Made by a program: the position numbers and the translations under genes. This document shows, piece by piece, positions 30,501 through 37,421 of a stretch of DNA of 64,000 nucleotides. The first letter of the stretch is position 1. The number at the start of each line of letters is the position of its first letter. Source of the stretch: Symbiodinium sp. CCMP2592 (taxonomy: Eukaryota; Sar; Dinophyceae; Suessiales; Symbiodiniaceae); the NCBI GenBank assembly GCA_905221615.1, contig CAJNDT010000613.1:865824-929823 (forward strand). Reading direction: 5' to 3'. The notes beneath the pieces are model-generated. The model had not been told where the DNA came from and did no database searches. It saw only the letters and a list, made by a program, of their open reading frames with translations.

Positions 30501-31987
30501 CCTTCGTAGATCACGGTGAGCTTCCAATTCCCGGCAAGGATAGTCGCTTAGTATTTCTTATTCTCTATGATGGAGCAACAAACTTGTTGACTGCCGAAGT
30601 AGTCCAGGATAAAGAAGAACATACTACAATGTCGATTATGAATGACTACTTTGAGAAATTTCAGATCAACCCAAAGGTTGTAGTTGGAGATCAAGCATTC
30701 ATGACTCCAAAAATGGAGGCTTATTACAATCGGCAGAATATCAAGCCTGTGGCAACAGGACCTGGAACACCATGGCCCAACAGGGCCGAAGCTGCTGTAA
30801 GATTGCTGAAGCATCAGATTAAGCTCATACTTCAGATCCTGAAGGATGGTGACCCGCAGTATAACGGAATCACCATGAAGTATGGCAACCTCGTTCGCCA
30901 AGCATGTTTGGCAAGAAACTCTTCGATTACCTACGGAGGAGTTACTCCTTTAGAAATGGCCTTTGGAAGGCGTCCTCGAGATGTTATAACACCAGAGAAC
31001 GCTGATCCCAATCAGTTGACAGGTAATCCAACTGATACGGAAGTCACTGCGAGAGCCATTAAGGAGCTTGCCAACAGGGCTTACCAAGAGGCACGCCAAT
31101 CTGATGATCTGCGTAGAGATCTTGCAGCCAGACTGTCAATGACCCAAGGACCTTTCTCTTTGGGAGATAAGGTTTTCTACTGGTCAGAAGATAAGTCTAA
31201 GATTGGATCCACTGGGTCCAAACATGGATCTTGGCTAAAAGGAAAGGTGATCTCCGAACTCGGAGGATCCATGGTAGGTGTGGATCTTGGAACACGCATC
31301 GTCCGCGTCAATATCTCAAAACTGAGGAAAAATTATGACATAACATCTGATGTGGAGATTCCTCTCGCGCCTGATGAGGAAACTCTGACGTCAGAAGGTT
31401 CTGACCACGCAAGTTGCATGGTCACCTTCGATGCTTCCCTGCAGTCGACAGACCTAACGGTTCCACATCAAGAGTGTCACTGGCAGGTCACCAGCACTGG
31501 GAAGATTGACTTCCTAGAACTCTACGGCGGATCTCCCCGCATGAGTCACAAAGCTGCCCTGTCAGGTCTGCGAGTAGGTCAGCCAGTCGATTTGCGTAGC
31601 GGTCTAGATCTTGAGCAACCGCAAGGTCGCTCCAATCTTCTTAGGATCATCAAGGAACAAGAACCTACTATTATTGTTATGTCACCGGACCATTCTCAGT
31701 GGTCTAGCTGGTACTCACAGTGGAAGAAAGGCTCTGCCAAGAGACTTTCTGTTTTAAAATTCTGTGAATCGGTCGCAGACCACCAAATGAAGCTCGGACG
31801 TTACTTTGTTCTTGAGAACCCATACTATAGCAGGCTCTGGTCTTCACCAGAAGCAAAACGCCTGTTTTCAAATCATAAGATCAGCTATGAGGTCTGTAAC
31901 CTACAGGCCTATGGCATGAAAGATCCAACAGGATACTATGAATCGAAATCCTCGATTTTATGCACAACTTGCCACCGCAAGTTTTAA
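27503..31987 (+). CDS. Gag-protease-integrase-methyltransferase-like polyprotein (copia)
   Basis: A 1494-residue frame from ATG. Residues 1-280 are a Gag-like helical region. Residues 360-450 are very basic and rich in Gly-Lys repeats (FGKGKGKEKGKGGKGKGKGK), probably the nucleic-acid-binding part in place of a CCHC knuckle. The protease has VILDSGCTRAMGS (D591-S-G). The integrase zinc site uses H938/H943 and C973/C976; its catalytic triad is most likely D1003, D1063 and E1096 (WPNRAEAAVR). A basic C-terminal integrase region ends near 1276. Residues 1335-1475 resemble a methyltransferase: FLELYGGS (motif I), IVMSPDHSQW where a Pro-Cys motif is expected, and FVLENPYYSRLW (ENV-like). The frame then runs into a stop at 31985; the pol protein continues in another frame. 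It is probably the first part of a longer polyprotein. Confidence 0.85.
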   Translation: MSSSHSEADGSSQSSGGYENEETSQGPATYVAQSYATSDRMLASLGITPKIAPAYDGTTSWFEYEQLIDDWCDITTLDDTKRGPSLKTRLSGLAAVQKESLNRERLAAPDGVDYFKKKMRPFFVKGEQYVFLWRFLGLFKAWKGNQDFVTWIAKFEIVLQRVKNSWMDLLPEIALEDAHPDFMQAVQADQTFLRLQDATERDTYAARFFETWNKERLDNHRRAFPLNDNLLALLFLVQSDLNEMQRERLVTALTNQGHRIETYTYPVVRQTMFDQFSTTRTGLQDPNIRHSSHKKDRHGRRDQRRKRGGRNFLILDQGEYDGVDGFWLQDEDTLEEGFLAAEDEEAVFWTVDDHEAFVARRFKKGRRPRMRPGSPGRAKGGKRKGRGRFRSYRGKGRANQAEHDPTDSSYFGKGKGKEKGKGGKGKGKGKDKGDKGSSFKGTKAKGKGKDTAKSASLQGDQTGSPQAYESSTAPSWDSWYEDSYYTDSSWNYAAYDDQTSYTYYASQASRRKTRRKKRRNQAGSSGRGTDPSAHQEPVYNSSVSYVPQVSEPSEGQGVETATAVFPLQHTVLSALTERINLDKSPTFVILDSGCTRAMGSRYAVNRLIKAVKQHAPGMIDFTFSPSNTKFSFADSETALIKERVTLWFNTTPRRDTTIEVLDQGRVPILFSIEQMRNLRMTLECSPTADLATCEAFGLYKTPLPISTNNHLVLDLLGFTSTRKYLPKSGTSFSATETALGAKKPYTRIPEGRCPACAGQKKAHTYLKGCDKAPEGAADPPPKRISGKKKPLPSDPAESSAKKLDPPEPSGDAPEPSGPSEPSSGSRDKPAESSAPHEPPEEERLEVPPAKIKTPKGLKNLLKKSRKYAVKSPVEEKSKVPGADDGTEVRPLESREYPAPGTDSPTGEEIVAEPSPSLPIALRRIHEKLKDPVELYKLHLKHRHMSTDQFKRRTKALQIPKEIYELYDQLVKKCSACQEHVRAPSRAKISGLRSETFGDLTFVDHGELPIPGKDSRLVFLILYDGATNLLTAEVVQDKEEHTTMSIMNDYFEKFQINPKVVVGDQAFMTPKMEAYYNRQNIKPVATGPGTPWPNRAEAAVRLLKHQIKLILQILKDGDPQYNGITMKYGNLVRQACLARNSSITYGGVTPLEMAFGRRPRDVITPENADPNQLTGNPTDTEVTARAIKELANRAYQEARQSDDLRRDLAARLSMTQGPFSLGDKVFYWSEDKSKIGSTGSKHGSWLKGKVISELGGSMVGVDLGTRIVRVNISKLRKNYDITSDVEIPLAPDEETLTSEGSDHASCMVTFDASLQSTDLTVPHQECHWQVTSTGKIDFLELYGGSPRMSHKAALSGLRVGQPVDLRSGLDLEQPQGRSNLLRIIKEQEPTIIVMSPDHSQWSSWYSQWKKGSAKRLSVLKFCESVADHQMKLGRYFVLENPYYSRLWSSPEAKRLFSNHKISYEVCNLQAYGMKDPTGYYESKSSILCTTCHRKF

Positions 31988-32208
31988 TTCCTCTCCAGAG
32001 GCATTCTGCCAAAACGAAATCTCCAACATCTCCACCAGGAGACGAAAAGGGTATTCAAGGCTACGGTCTTAAAACGAAACTCGCACAAGTGTATCCTTAT
32101 GAATTCTGTGAGACCTTTGCCTCGTGTTTGGCAAGATTCCTGAAAGCGAGATGCGTATGCATCTCATCTGTCTTTAGTCACAGACATACTAGAATACTCT
32201 GGAGATGA
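31960..32208 (+). pseudogene. Frame-shifted linker piece of the copia polyprotein
   Basis: This frame carries the sequence expected to follow the methyltransferase-like part (MHNLPPQVLIPLQ, then GYGLKTKLAQVYPYEFCETF). It is one frame away from both the upstream and downstream coding segments. The first shift lies between about 31934 and 31975. The second lies just after 32140, where the downstream frame opens. It is therefore a decayed part of one polyprotein and not a separate gene. The recognised patch is about 60 residues, and no catalytic motif falls in it. Confidence 0.65.
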
Positions 32209-35095
32209 ATGCCTCCAGGGACTTTCGGAACTTCTTGATCAGGAGTATTCGCTTTTGACAACAAATCCTCTCAAGGATTCAAAACTCCTGCAAGATCCGA
32301 AAATCAGATCACTTGTTGCTAGAGTAAATTCTTTATCGAGTAAAACTGAATTACCATTGCATCATTCCAAACCATCACCGTCCCTTGATGCCTTGGTGTC
32401 AGACATTACTCGCCTTAGATCAAGACTCTTACCAGGGTCTGGTTTCGAACAGTGTACTCTATACAGAGGTACATTTGGAACAGTCAAAGCACTCACCAGT
32501 GTAACTGATGGCGTTCTTGTCTTTTGGAACAAGAAGAAGCCCAATTCGACTATGACGTGTTGCTTGCCGCACCAGGTTTCCTGGAACAAAGTACACCCAT
32601 CAACCTTCTCGGGGGTGCTCTTCCAGATGACAGGCGGCAAGACTTCACCGTCCGTGCGAACACCGCCGGATGTTATCATGTCGGACGAAGAGGTTTCGCC
32701 GTCAGACCCGTCAGAACCCATGAGCACTAATCGCTCACGGATCACATCTGACGATGTCTCTATGCCGGAACCAGATCAGCCGATGCCTCCCGGCACGCCG
32801 CCGTCGCGTCCTCCTCCTCCCATACCTCCACCGCGACTACCGGCCGTTTCCTCCGATGAGCCCGTGGCTCCTGCTCGGGCTAAGCCTCGCGTGCATCCGC
32901 CTCCTCGCGTTCCGTCTCCTCGGCGTCTGGGGGGTGATGTGTCGCCAAGGTCTTCATCGGAAAGGAAAGTTTCGCCGCACAAACAGAAATCACCTTCACA
33001 GGTGCCGACACCAAAACCTAAACCGAAGGCACATCCACAGGGACCCATTCTTCCGTTACAACAAGATGAAGAAGACACTGAAGAAGAACTGGTCCCAGAC
33101 GACCCCGGACAACCGTCCGCTCCTCCTCACACTTCTGGTTCACCAGAACCGGAGAGCGATGCCGAGTCAGAAAACACAAGGTATTACTCTGATGAGGAAG
33201 GTGACTTGGTCGTAGATGAGAAGGACTGGGTCCTTCTCACAGAAGAACAGAAACTGTGTAGTAACACAGGTTCTTTCTCCATGCCTCGGTACATGCATGG
33301 CGGACCCGTAGACATCAGAGAGGTAACATCAAGAGTGAGGTCAGACCGAACACGGTATAAACCCACCAAAAGGTTCCGATCTGACATTCGTGAAGAGTAC
33401 GATCTTCTCACGGAAGAGGACAAGGCCTTATCCCTAAGTTCCCCCAGGAACTCAGCGAATCTAACCCAGAAGGCACAACGGAAGGAGGCAACCGCCAAGG
33501 AAAAGCGTGAGATGAAGAAACAGTTTGATGAAGCGAAAGCAGCAGAATATCAGAGCTGGTTAGACAATGATGTCTTTGAGCTCGTCGATACACGGAACCT
33601 CGGAAACATCCGAAATTATGTCACTGGTCGATGGGTCCTGACTCTAAAAAGAGACAAGGACGGAAACTTCCTTAAGTGCAAGGCCCGATGGGTCCTGAGA
33701 GGTTTCCAGGATCGACAGAAGGACATTCAGCAAACTGATAGTCCTGCTGCGAGTCGCCCAGGTTTCCGCTTAGCGATTCAATTAGCAGCTAACAAGCTGT
33801 GGAATCTGACACACATCGACCTAAAGACTGCTTTCCTGCAGGGTGAAGCCTATGATGAGTCGAGAGACATAATCTGTCAGATTCCTCCTGAAGCAGGTTA
33901 TCCTTCCTACATTGCAGCGAGGATGAAGAAACCCGCTTATGGACTTAACGATGCACCTCGAAGATGGTGGAACATCGTTGATAAGGCACTCCTGTCTTAT
34001 GGCCTGGTGCCAACCCGTGCGGATCGCTGTACATATGTTCTGTATGGTAAGAAGTCTGCAACAGCAGATGCTGAGCTCAAGAAGTCTCAGCCAAAGACCA
34101 TGGAATCAGCGATTGACTATCTCCTAGATCCCATAGCAGGCAACAATGCCAAGGGTAGACAGGTACATGGAGTAGTCTGTTTGCATGTAGATGACCTGTG
34201 CATGGCCGGTGATGACACCTTTCGTAAGGCCGTGATTGAATCGATCAAAAAGGAGTTTGCAGTAGGTTCTGAAGACACGAATGATATTATGTTTGTAGGA
34301 CAGAGATTAGTCTGGAAGGATGCTACAGCATCAGTGCCAGCACATATCTCAGTAAATCAGAACCTAGCTGTTGAAGCTCTAGAAGAAATTGTTTTTGATA
34401 AGAAGCTCAACAATGAGCAACAATGCACACCACAGCAGCACACTGCTTACAGAAGTGTTTTAGGACAGATCAACTGGCTACAAAGCCGGACTCAAGCTCA
34501 CATCTGTTATCGCTTCAGTCGGTGTGCGAGCAAGGCTGCCAAGCCTACTATCGGTGATATTCGAGAATTGAACAAGCTTGTTAGGATTTTGAAGTCTACC
34601 GAAGTAGAATTGCGTTTTTGGCCGCTGAAGGGAAATCTCAGAATCCTCGGTTACCCTGATGCTTCCTACAGGAACAATGATGACAAATCATCTCAGAGAG
34701 CACATGTTATTTTCCTTGCTGAAGATCGAAATCCAAAGCTAAAAGGAATGAAACAATCAGCAGCAGCTGCTTCTTCCAAGAAGAACGATTTCTCTGAATC
34801 CTCTATTAAGGAAACATCCTCGAGAGGTAGCCTGGTGGATTATGAGTCTCACAAGATTACGACAACCACAATGTCCACAACAGTGGCAGAGCTTAACGCA
34901 CTGATGCGTTGCTTTGGTACTTGCCTGTTCCTCAAGGGACTTTGGGCAGATCTCTCATCAGAGACCGTACCCATACATATCAGAACAGATGCGAACAATC
35001 TTGTGACAACAGCAGGCACGACACACCTTCCAGAGCAGAAGGAAACTCACCATCTATACAGATGCTTCGTAAGGAATCCAACTCTGGATCTTTAG
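32144..35095 (+). CDS. Copia reverse transcriptase and RNase H (frame-shifted segment)
   Basis: The open frame begins after a stop at 32141 with no ATG at its head, as expected for an internal part of a polyprotein. Numbering below is from the TTG at 32255. A Pro/Ser-rich acidic linker (about residues 140-320) precedes the RT. RT motifs are THIDLKTAFLQG with D522, then LHVDDL with D646-D647 (copia elements more often have YVDD). RNase H shows GYPDAS (D802), AELNAL (E879) and RTDANN (D912). The end of RNase H, which should read into LRKES, is lost by a shift near 35045-35060, so this frame stops at 35093. Catalytic residues of both enzymes are present, yet the copy is not translatable as one protein. 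Confidence 0.85.
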   Translation, partial: KRDAYASHLSLVTDILEYSGDECLQGLSELLDQEYSLLTTNPLKDSKLLQDPKIRSLVARVNSLSSKTELPLHHSKPSPSLDALVSDITRLRSRLLPGSGFEQCTLYRGTFGTVKALTSVTDGVLVFWNKKKPNSTMTCCLPHQVSWNKVHPSTFSGVLFQMTGGKTSPSVRTPPDVIMSDEEVSPSDPSEPMSTNRSRITSDDVSMPEPDQPMPPGTPPSRPPPPIPPPRLPAVSSDEPVAPARAKPRVHPPPRVPSPRRLGGDVSPRSSSERKVSPHKQKSPSQVPTPKPKPKAHPQGPILPLQQDEEDTEEELVPDDPGQPSAPPHTSGSPEPESDAESENTRYYSDEEGDLVVDEKDWVLLTEEQKLCSNTGSFSMPRYMHGGPVDIREVTSRVRSDRTRYKPTKRFRSDIREEYDLLTEEDKALSLSSPRNSANLTQKAQRKEATAKEKREMKKQFDEAKAAEYQSWLDNDVFELVDTRNLGNIRNYVTGRWVLTLKRDKDGNFLKCKARWVLRGFQDRQKDIQQTDSPAASRPGFRLAIQLAANKLWNLTHIDLKTAFLQGEAYDESRDIICQIPPEAGYPSYIAARMKKPAYGLNDAPRRWWNIVDKALLSYGLVPTRADRCTYVLYGKKSATADAELKKSQPKTMESAIDYLLDPIAGNNAKGRQVHGVVCLHVDDLCMAGDDTFRKAVIESIKKEFAVGSEDTNDIMFVGQRLVWKDATASVPAHISVNQNLAVEALEEIVFDKKLNNEQQCTPQQHTAYRSVLGQINWLQSRTQAHICYRFSRCASKAAKPTIGDIRELNKLVRILKSTEVELRFWPLKGNLRILGYPDASYRNNDDKSSQRAHVIFLAEDRNPKLKGMKQSAAAASSKKNDFSESSIKETSSRGSLVDYESHKITTTTMSTTVAELNALMRCFGTCLFLKGLWADLSSETVPIHIRTDANNLVTTAGTTHLPEQKETHHLYRCFVRNPTLDL

Positions 35096-35370
35096 ATGAC
35101 CTAGCTCATGTAAGCTCGAAGTACTGCCTAGCTGATGCATTAACAAAGCATTCGGCGCAACCTGATGAGCTTATCAAGGCTCTGGAAACAGGAAATTTAC
35201 CAGAAACAGACATTCATCCACCCTTCCGTGAACTTCTTCAACATAAAGCTTTCACTGTTCGGTGGATCATAGACAACCTTAAGAATGCCGCTACAGCGGT
35301 AGCCTTCCTTGGAATCGATGTCTCAACAGAGATCTACCGATTATTTTACTGCCAAGGAACATGGTGGTAG
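35050..35370 (+). pseudogene. C-terminal tail of copia RNase H in a shifted frame
   Basis: IQMLRKESNSGSLDDLAHV, followed by a CLADALTK motif, is the ending typical of Ty1/copia RNase H regions, where strand transfer and template switching of the polyprotein finish. It continues about 70 residues beyond that motif before a stop at 35368. The piece is one frame off the RT segment, so a one- or two-base indel near 35045-35060 separates them. No ATG of its own is required. Confidence 0.7.
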
Positions 35371-35594
35371 TCTTGTTTGCTGGTAGCACAACCATGTGCT
35401 GGATTTTCTATTTAGACTGTTTTTCCGTCTAAAAGAAAATTTGTGTCTGCAGGCTGCGTTTTCATCAAGATCGGACATGTTCATGAGAACTATATGTTCT
35501 GTATCATCCGCAGCCGCTTTCAGCCTCGAGCCTCACAGCAATCAGCTTTTGAGCTAACCAAGCATTCCTGATCCTGTTTGGTCATCGTGCCGTA
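35371..35594 (+). other. Spacer between pol and the first extra ORF
   Basis: 224 bp without a long open frame. It has a small hairpin (TAGAC...GTCTA with loop TGTTTTTCC) followed by an A-rich run, then a pyrimidine/TG stretch ending in TCTGCAG|GC at about 35450 that looks like a 3' splice acceptor. A spliced subgenomic RNA for the downstream ORFs is possible, but no donor was identified. Confidence 0.4.
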
Positions 35595-37421
35595 ATGAGC
35601 ACACGATCAAACTTCCGTAGCCGTGATGGACACGCCCTACCCAGGGCAGTACAGGCGTACCATGAGCGACATCCACACATGGATAGCTCGTACCCCGAGT
35701 CTCGTCGGGAAGCATCACGTCGACACACCGAACACGGTGGACACCGATTTCACAAACGTGAGAAAAATCACGAGCCTCCATACATTTACATGGGTCACCA
35801 ACAGGTGTTCAATCCGCATCCAAGAGATCTTGCTGAACTGATCTCACGATGTGGCCATGCGAGTCGAGCAAGGCTCACTCCAATCTCCAGACATGGAGTC
35901 AGGCTCTACGAAGGAGTCCTTCAAGGACCATGGGACAACAGTCCCCTCTTATACTGGGATAACAACGTGGGTAATCACGCTCGTGATCCACGCCAGTTTT
36001 GTACGATGCTTGCACATCACCTTCAGACAGGCCTCCCACCGGAGGTAAAACAATGTGTGAGTCTTGATGCATCAGGAGAATATGACTATTCCTCCTCAGT
36101 GCCAAGACTGGCAGAGGTAACAGGTCTCTCACCAGAGATGTGCTTCCACATTCTTTCCAAGACCAACAGAGTCGGAAGGTGGTTGGCACACTCAACAAGA
36201 CACCTTCAGAACCAGCGCCCAGATCTCTTTGCTGGCCAACACAATTATCTTCTGGACATGTCCAAGTTGGCCGATGCAGAGCTCGCACAGTATACACCAC
36301 AAGAGATCGCGCTTGGTGTCCTCCTCAACACTAAGTCCAGGTTCGTGGTCACTATGGTTTATAACCAAGATGGCAAGGCCGAAACCACAGATGCCGCCGT
36401 TACCATCCCACCGGATGCAAATGTGCTGACCATGACCAAAGTTTTCCTCTCGGCAGTGGGAGGACACGGTTCACGACGAACTCTACCAAGAGCTGAAGAA
36501 CCAGATCCTGAAGAAGAGAGACCAAGGTCACACATGACCATCTCAGACTTCATGGCAACGGGGAGCAATCCTGTGCAGTCCCATGCACAGCGTCTCTCCA
36601 CTAACGCGCCAAGGCCCGTAGGCATGGAAGATTTTGTTCGACAGAACAACCCTTGTTACATCATGCATGCCACGGACTTACAGGCATTATCCTCAATCCT
36701 GAGGCATGGTCTGGTACCATCAAACCTCCTATCGCAGGTGGTTACCTCACCAGGTCTTCAAGCTCTCGTGAATGAAAACAGTCGTTCCAACAGGGACACT
36801 GTTCAGTTTTCAACGCTAAACCTGGCGAATCCTAATCCGACTTTGCTGCGTGCCAACAAGGCACTGCTTCTAGTATTCGACGCAAATAACGTAGTGAACG
36901 AAGTCACAAACATGTGGCAGTCGCAAGCAGGGATGTTTGCTACACCAGAGGTAGTGCATGCCCGTACTCTTAGCGCCGTATTCGCACCCTCTGAACCACT
37001 CTGGGTATCATCGCAATACGATGAGCTCAAGAGCATCGGACCATGGTGGGCAGACCACTGCTCCGAACAGATGCCGTCAGCGACTTACGAGTCGAAGAAA
37101 TGGTGCGCAAATTACGGCCAAGAGATCGAATCGACACTTCGTAAGGTGTCAAGGCGAAATCTGCCTCCAGAGCCTCCCAAGGCTAGATCTTCTCACAAGA
37201 AGTCTTTCTCTCTGCCAAATACAGAGGCTGACACAGCTCCAAACCTGGAGCAAACCGCTTCTGCAGGTGAGGTACCTCCGAAAACGGAGACTACTGCAAA
37301 GGAGATCCATCCGAGATCCAAGCTCGCCCGGCAGGCCGAGGCGACAAGGATCCGGACAGTCTTATGGGACAGCTCTGGAACTCCGACGGCACCAGAAGCG
37401 CCACTGAAGTTCTTAAGATAA
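35595..37421 (+). CDS. Extra ORF 2: Tpt1/KptA-like (RNA 2'-phosphotransferase fold) protein
   Basis: 608 residues from an ATG, no introns. Residues 133-220 resemble the N-lobe of Tpt1/KptA: FCTMLAHHLQTGL where the family has an LSRLLRH-type motif (here Ala-His), then LSPEMCFHILSKTNRVGRW matching the T.e.l..iv..n.K.RF segment, then LFAGQH near the family IRAxQGHS. After an insertion (about 220-350) residues 354-465 resemble the ADP-ribosyltransferase-type lobe: YIMHATDLQALSSILRHGL (family YHGT...I...GL), NRDTVQFS (family R.HVHLS) and KALLLVFDANNVV. In the known family this enzyme removes a splice-junction 2'-phosphate from tRNA using NAD+. Here the first Arg of the Arg-His motif appears replaced, so activity is uncertain. 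The C-terminus is Ser/Thr/Glu-rich. The stop overlaps the start of the next ORF. Confidence 0.55.
   Translation: MSTRSNFRSRDGHALPRAVQAYHERHPHMDSSYPESRREASRRHTEHGGHRFHKREKNHEPPYIYMGHQQVFNPHPRDLAELISRCGHASRARLTPISRHGVRLYEGVLQGPWDNSPLLYWDNNVGNHARDPRQFCTMLAHHLQTGLPPEVKQCVSLDASGEYDYSSSVPRLAEVTGLSPEMCFHILSKTNRVGRWLAHSTRHLQNQRPDLFAGQHNYLLDMSKLADAELAQYTPQEIALGVLLNTKSRFVVTMVYNQDGKAETTDAAVTIPPDANVLTMTKVFLSAVGGHGSRRTLPRAEEPDPEEERPRSHMTISDFMATGSNPVQSHAQRLSTNAPRPVGMEDFVRQNNPCYIMHATDLQALSSILRHGLVPSNLLSQVVTSPGLQALVNENSRSNRDTVQFSTLNLANPNPTLLRANKALLLVFDANNVVNEVTNMWQSQAGMFATPEVVHARTLSAVFAPSEPLWVSSQYDELKSIGPWWADHCSEQMPSATYESKKWCANYGQEIESTLRKVSRRNLPPEPPKARSSHKKSFSLPNTEADTAPNLEQTASAGEVPPKTETTAKEIHPRSKLARQAEATRIRTVLWDSSGTPTAPEAPLKFLR

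Noticed and set aside
32524-32730. An alternative frame within the RT segment (68 codons) as evidence of two more compensating indels
   Set aside because: The peptide looks plausible, but the main frame is also open and low-complexity here, so the sequence alone cannot decide; an alignment of copies would be needed.
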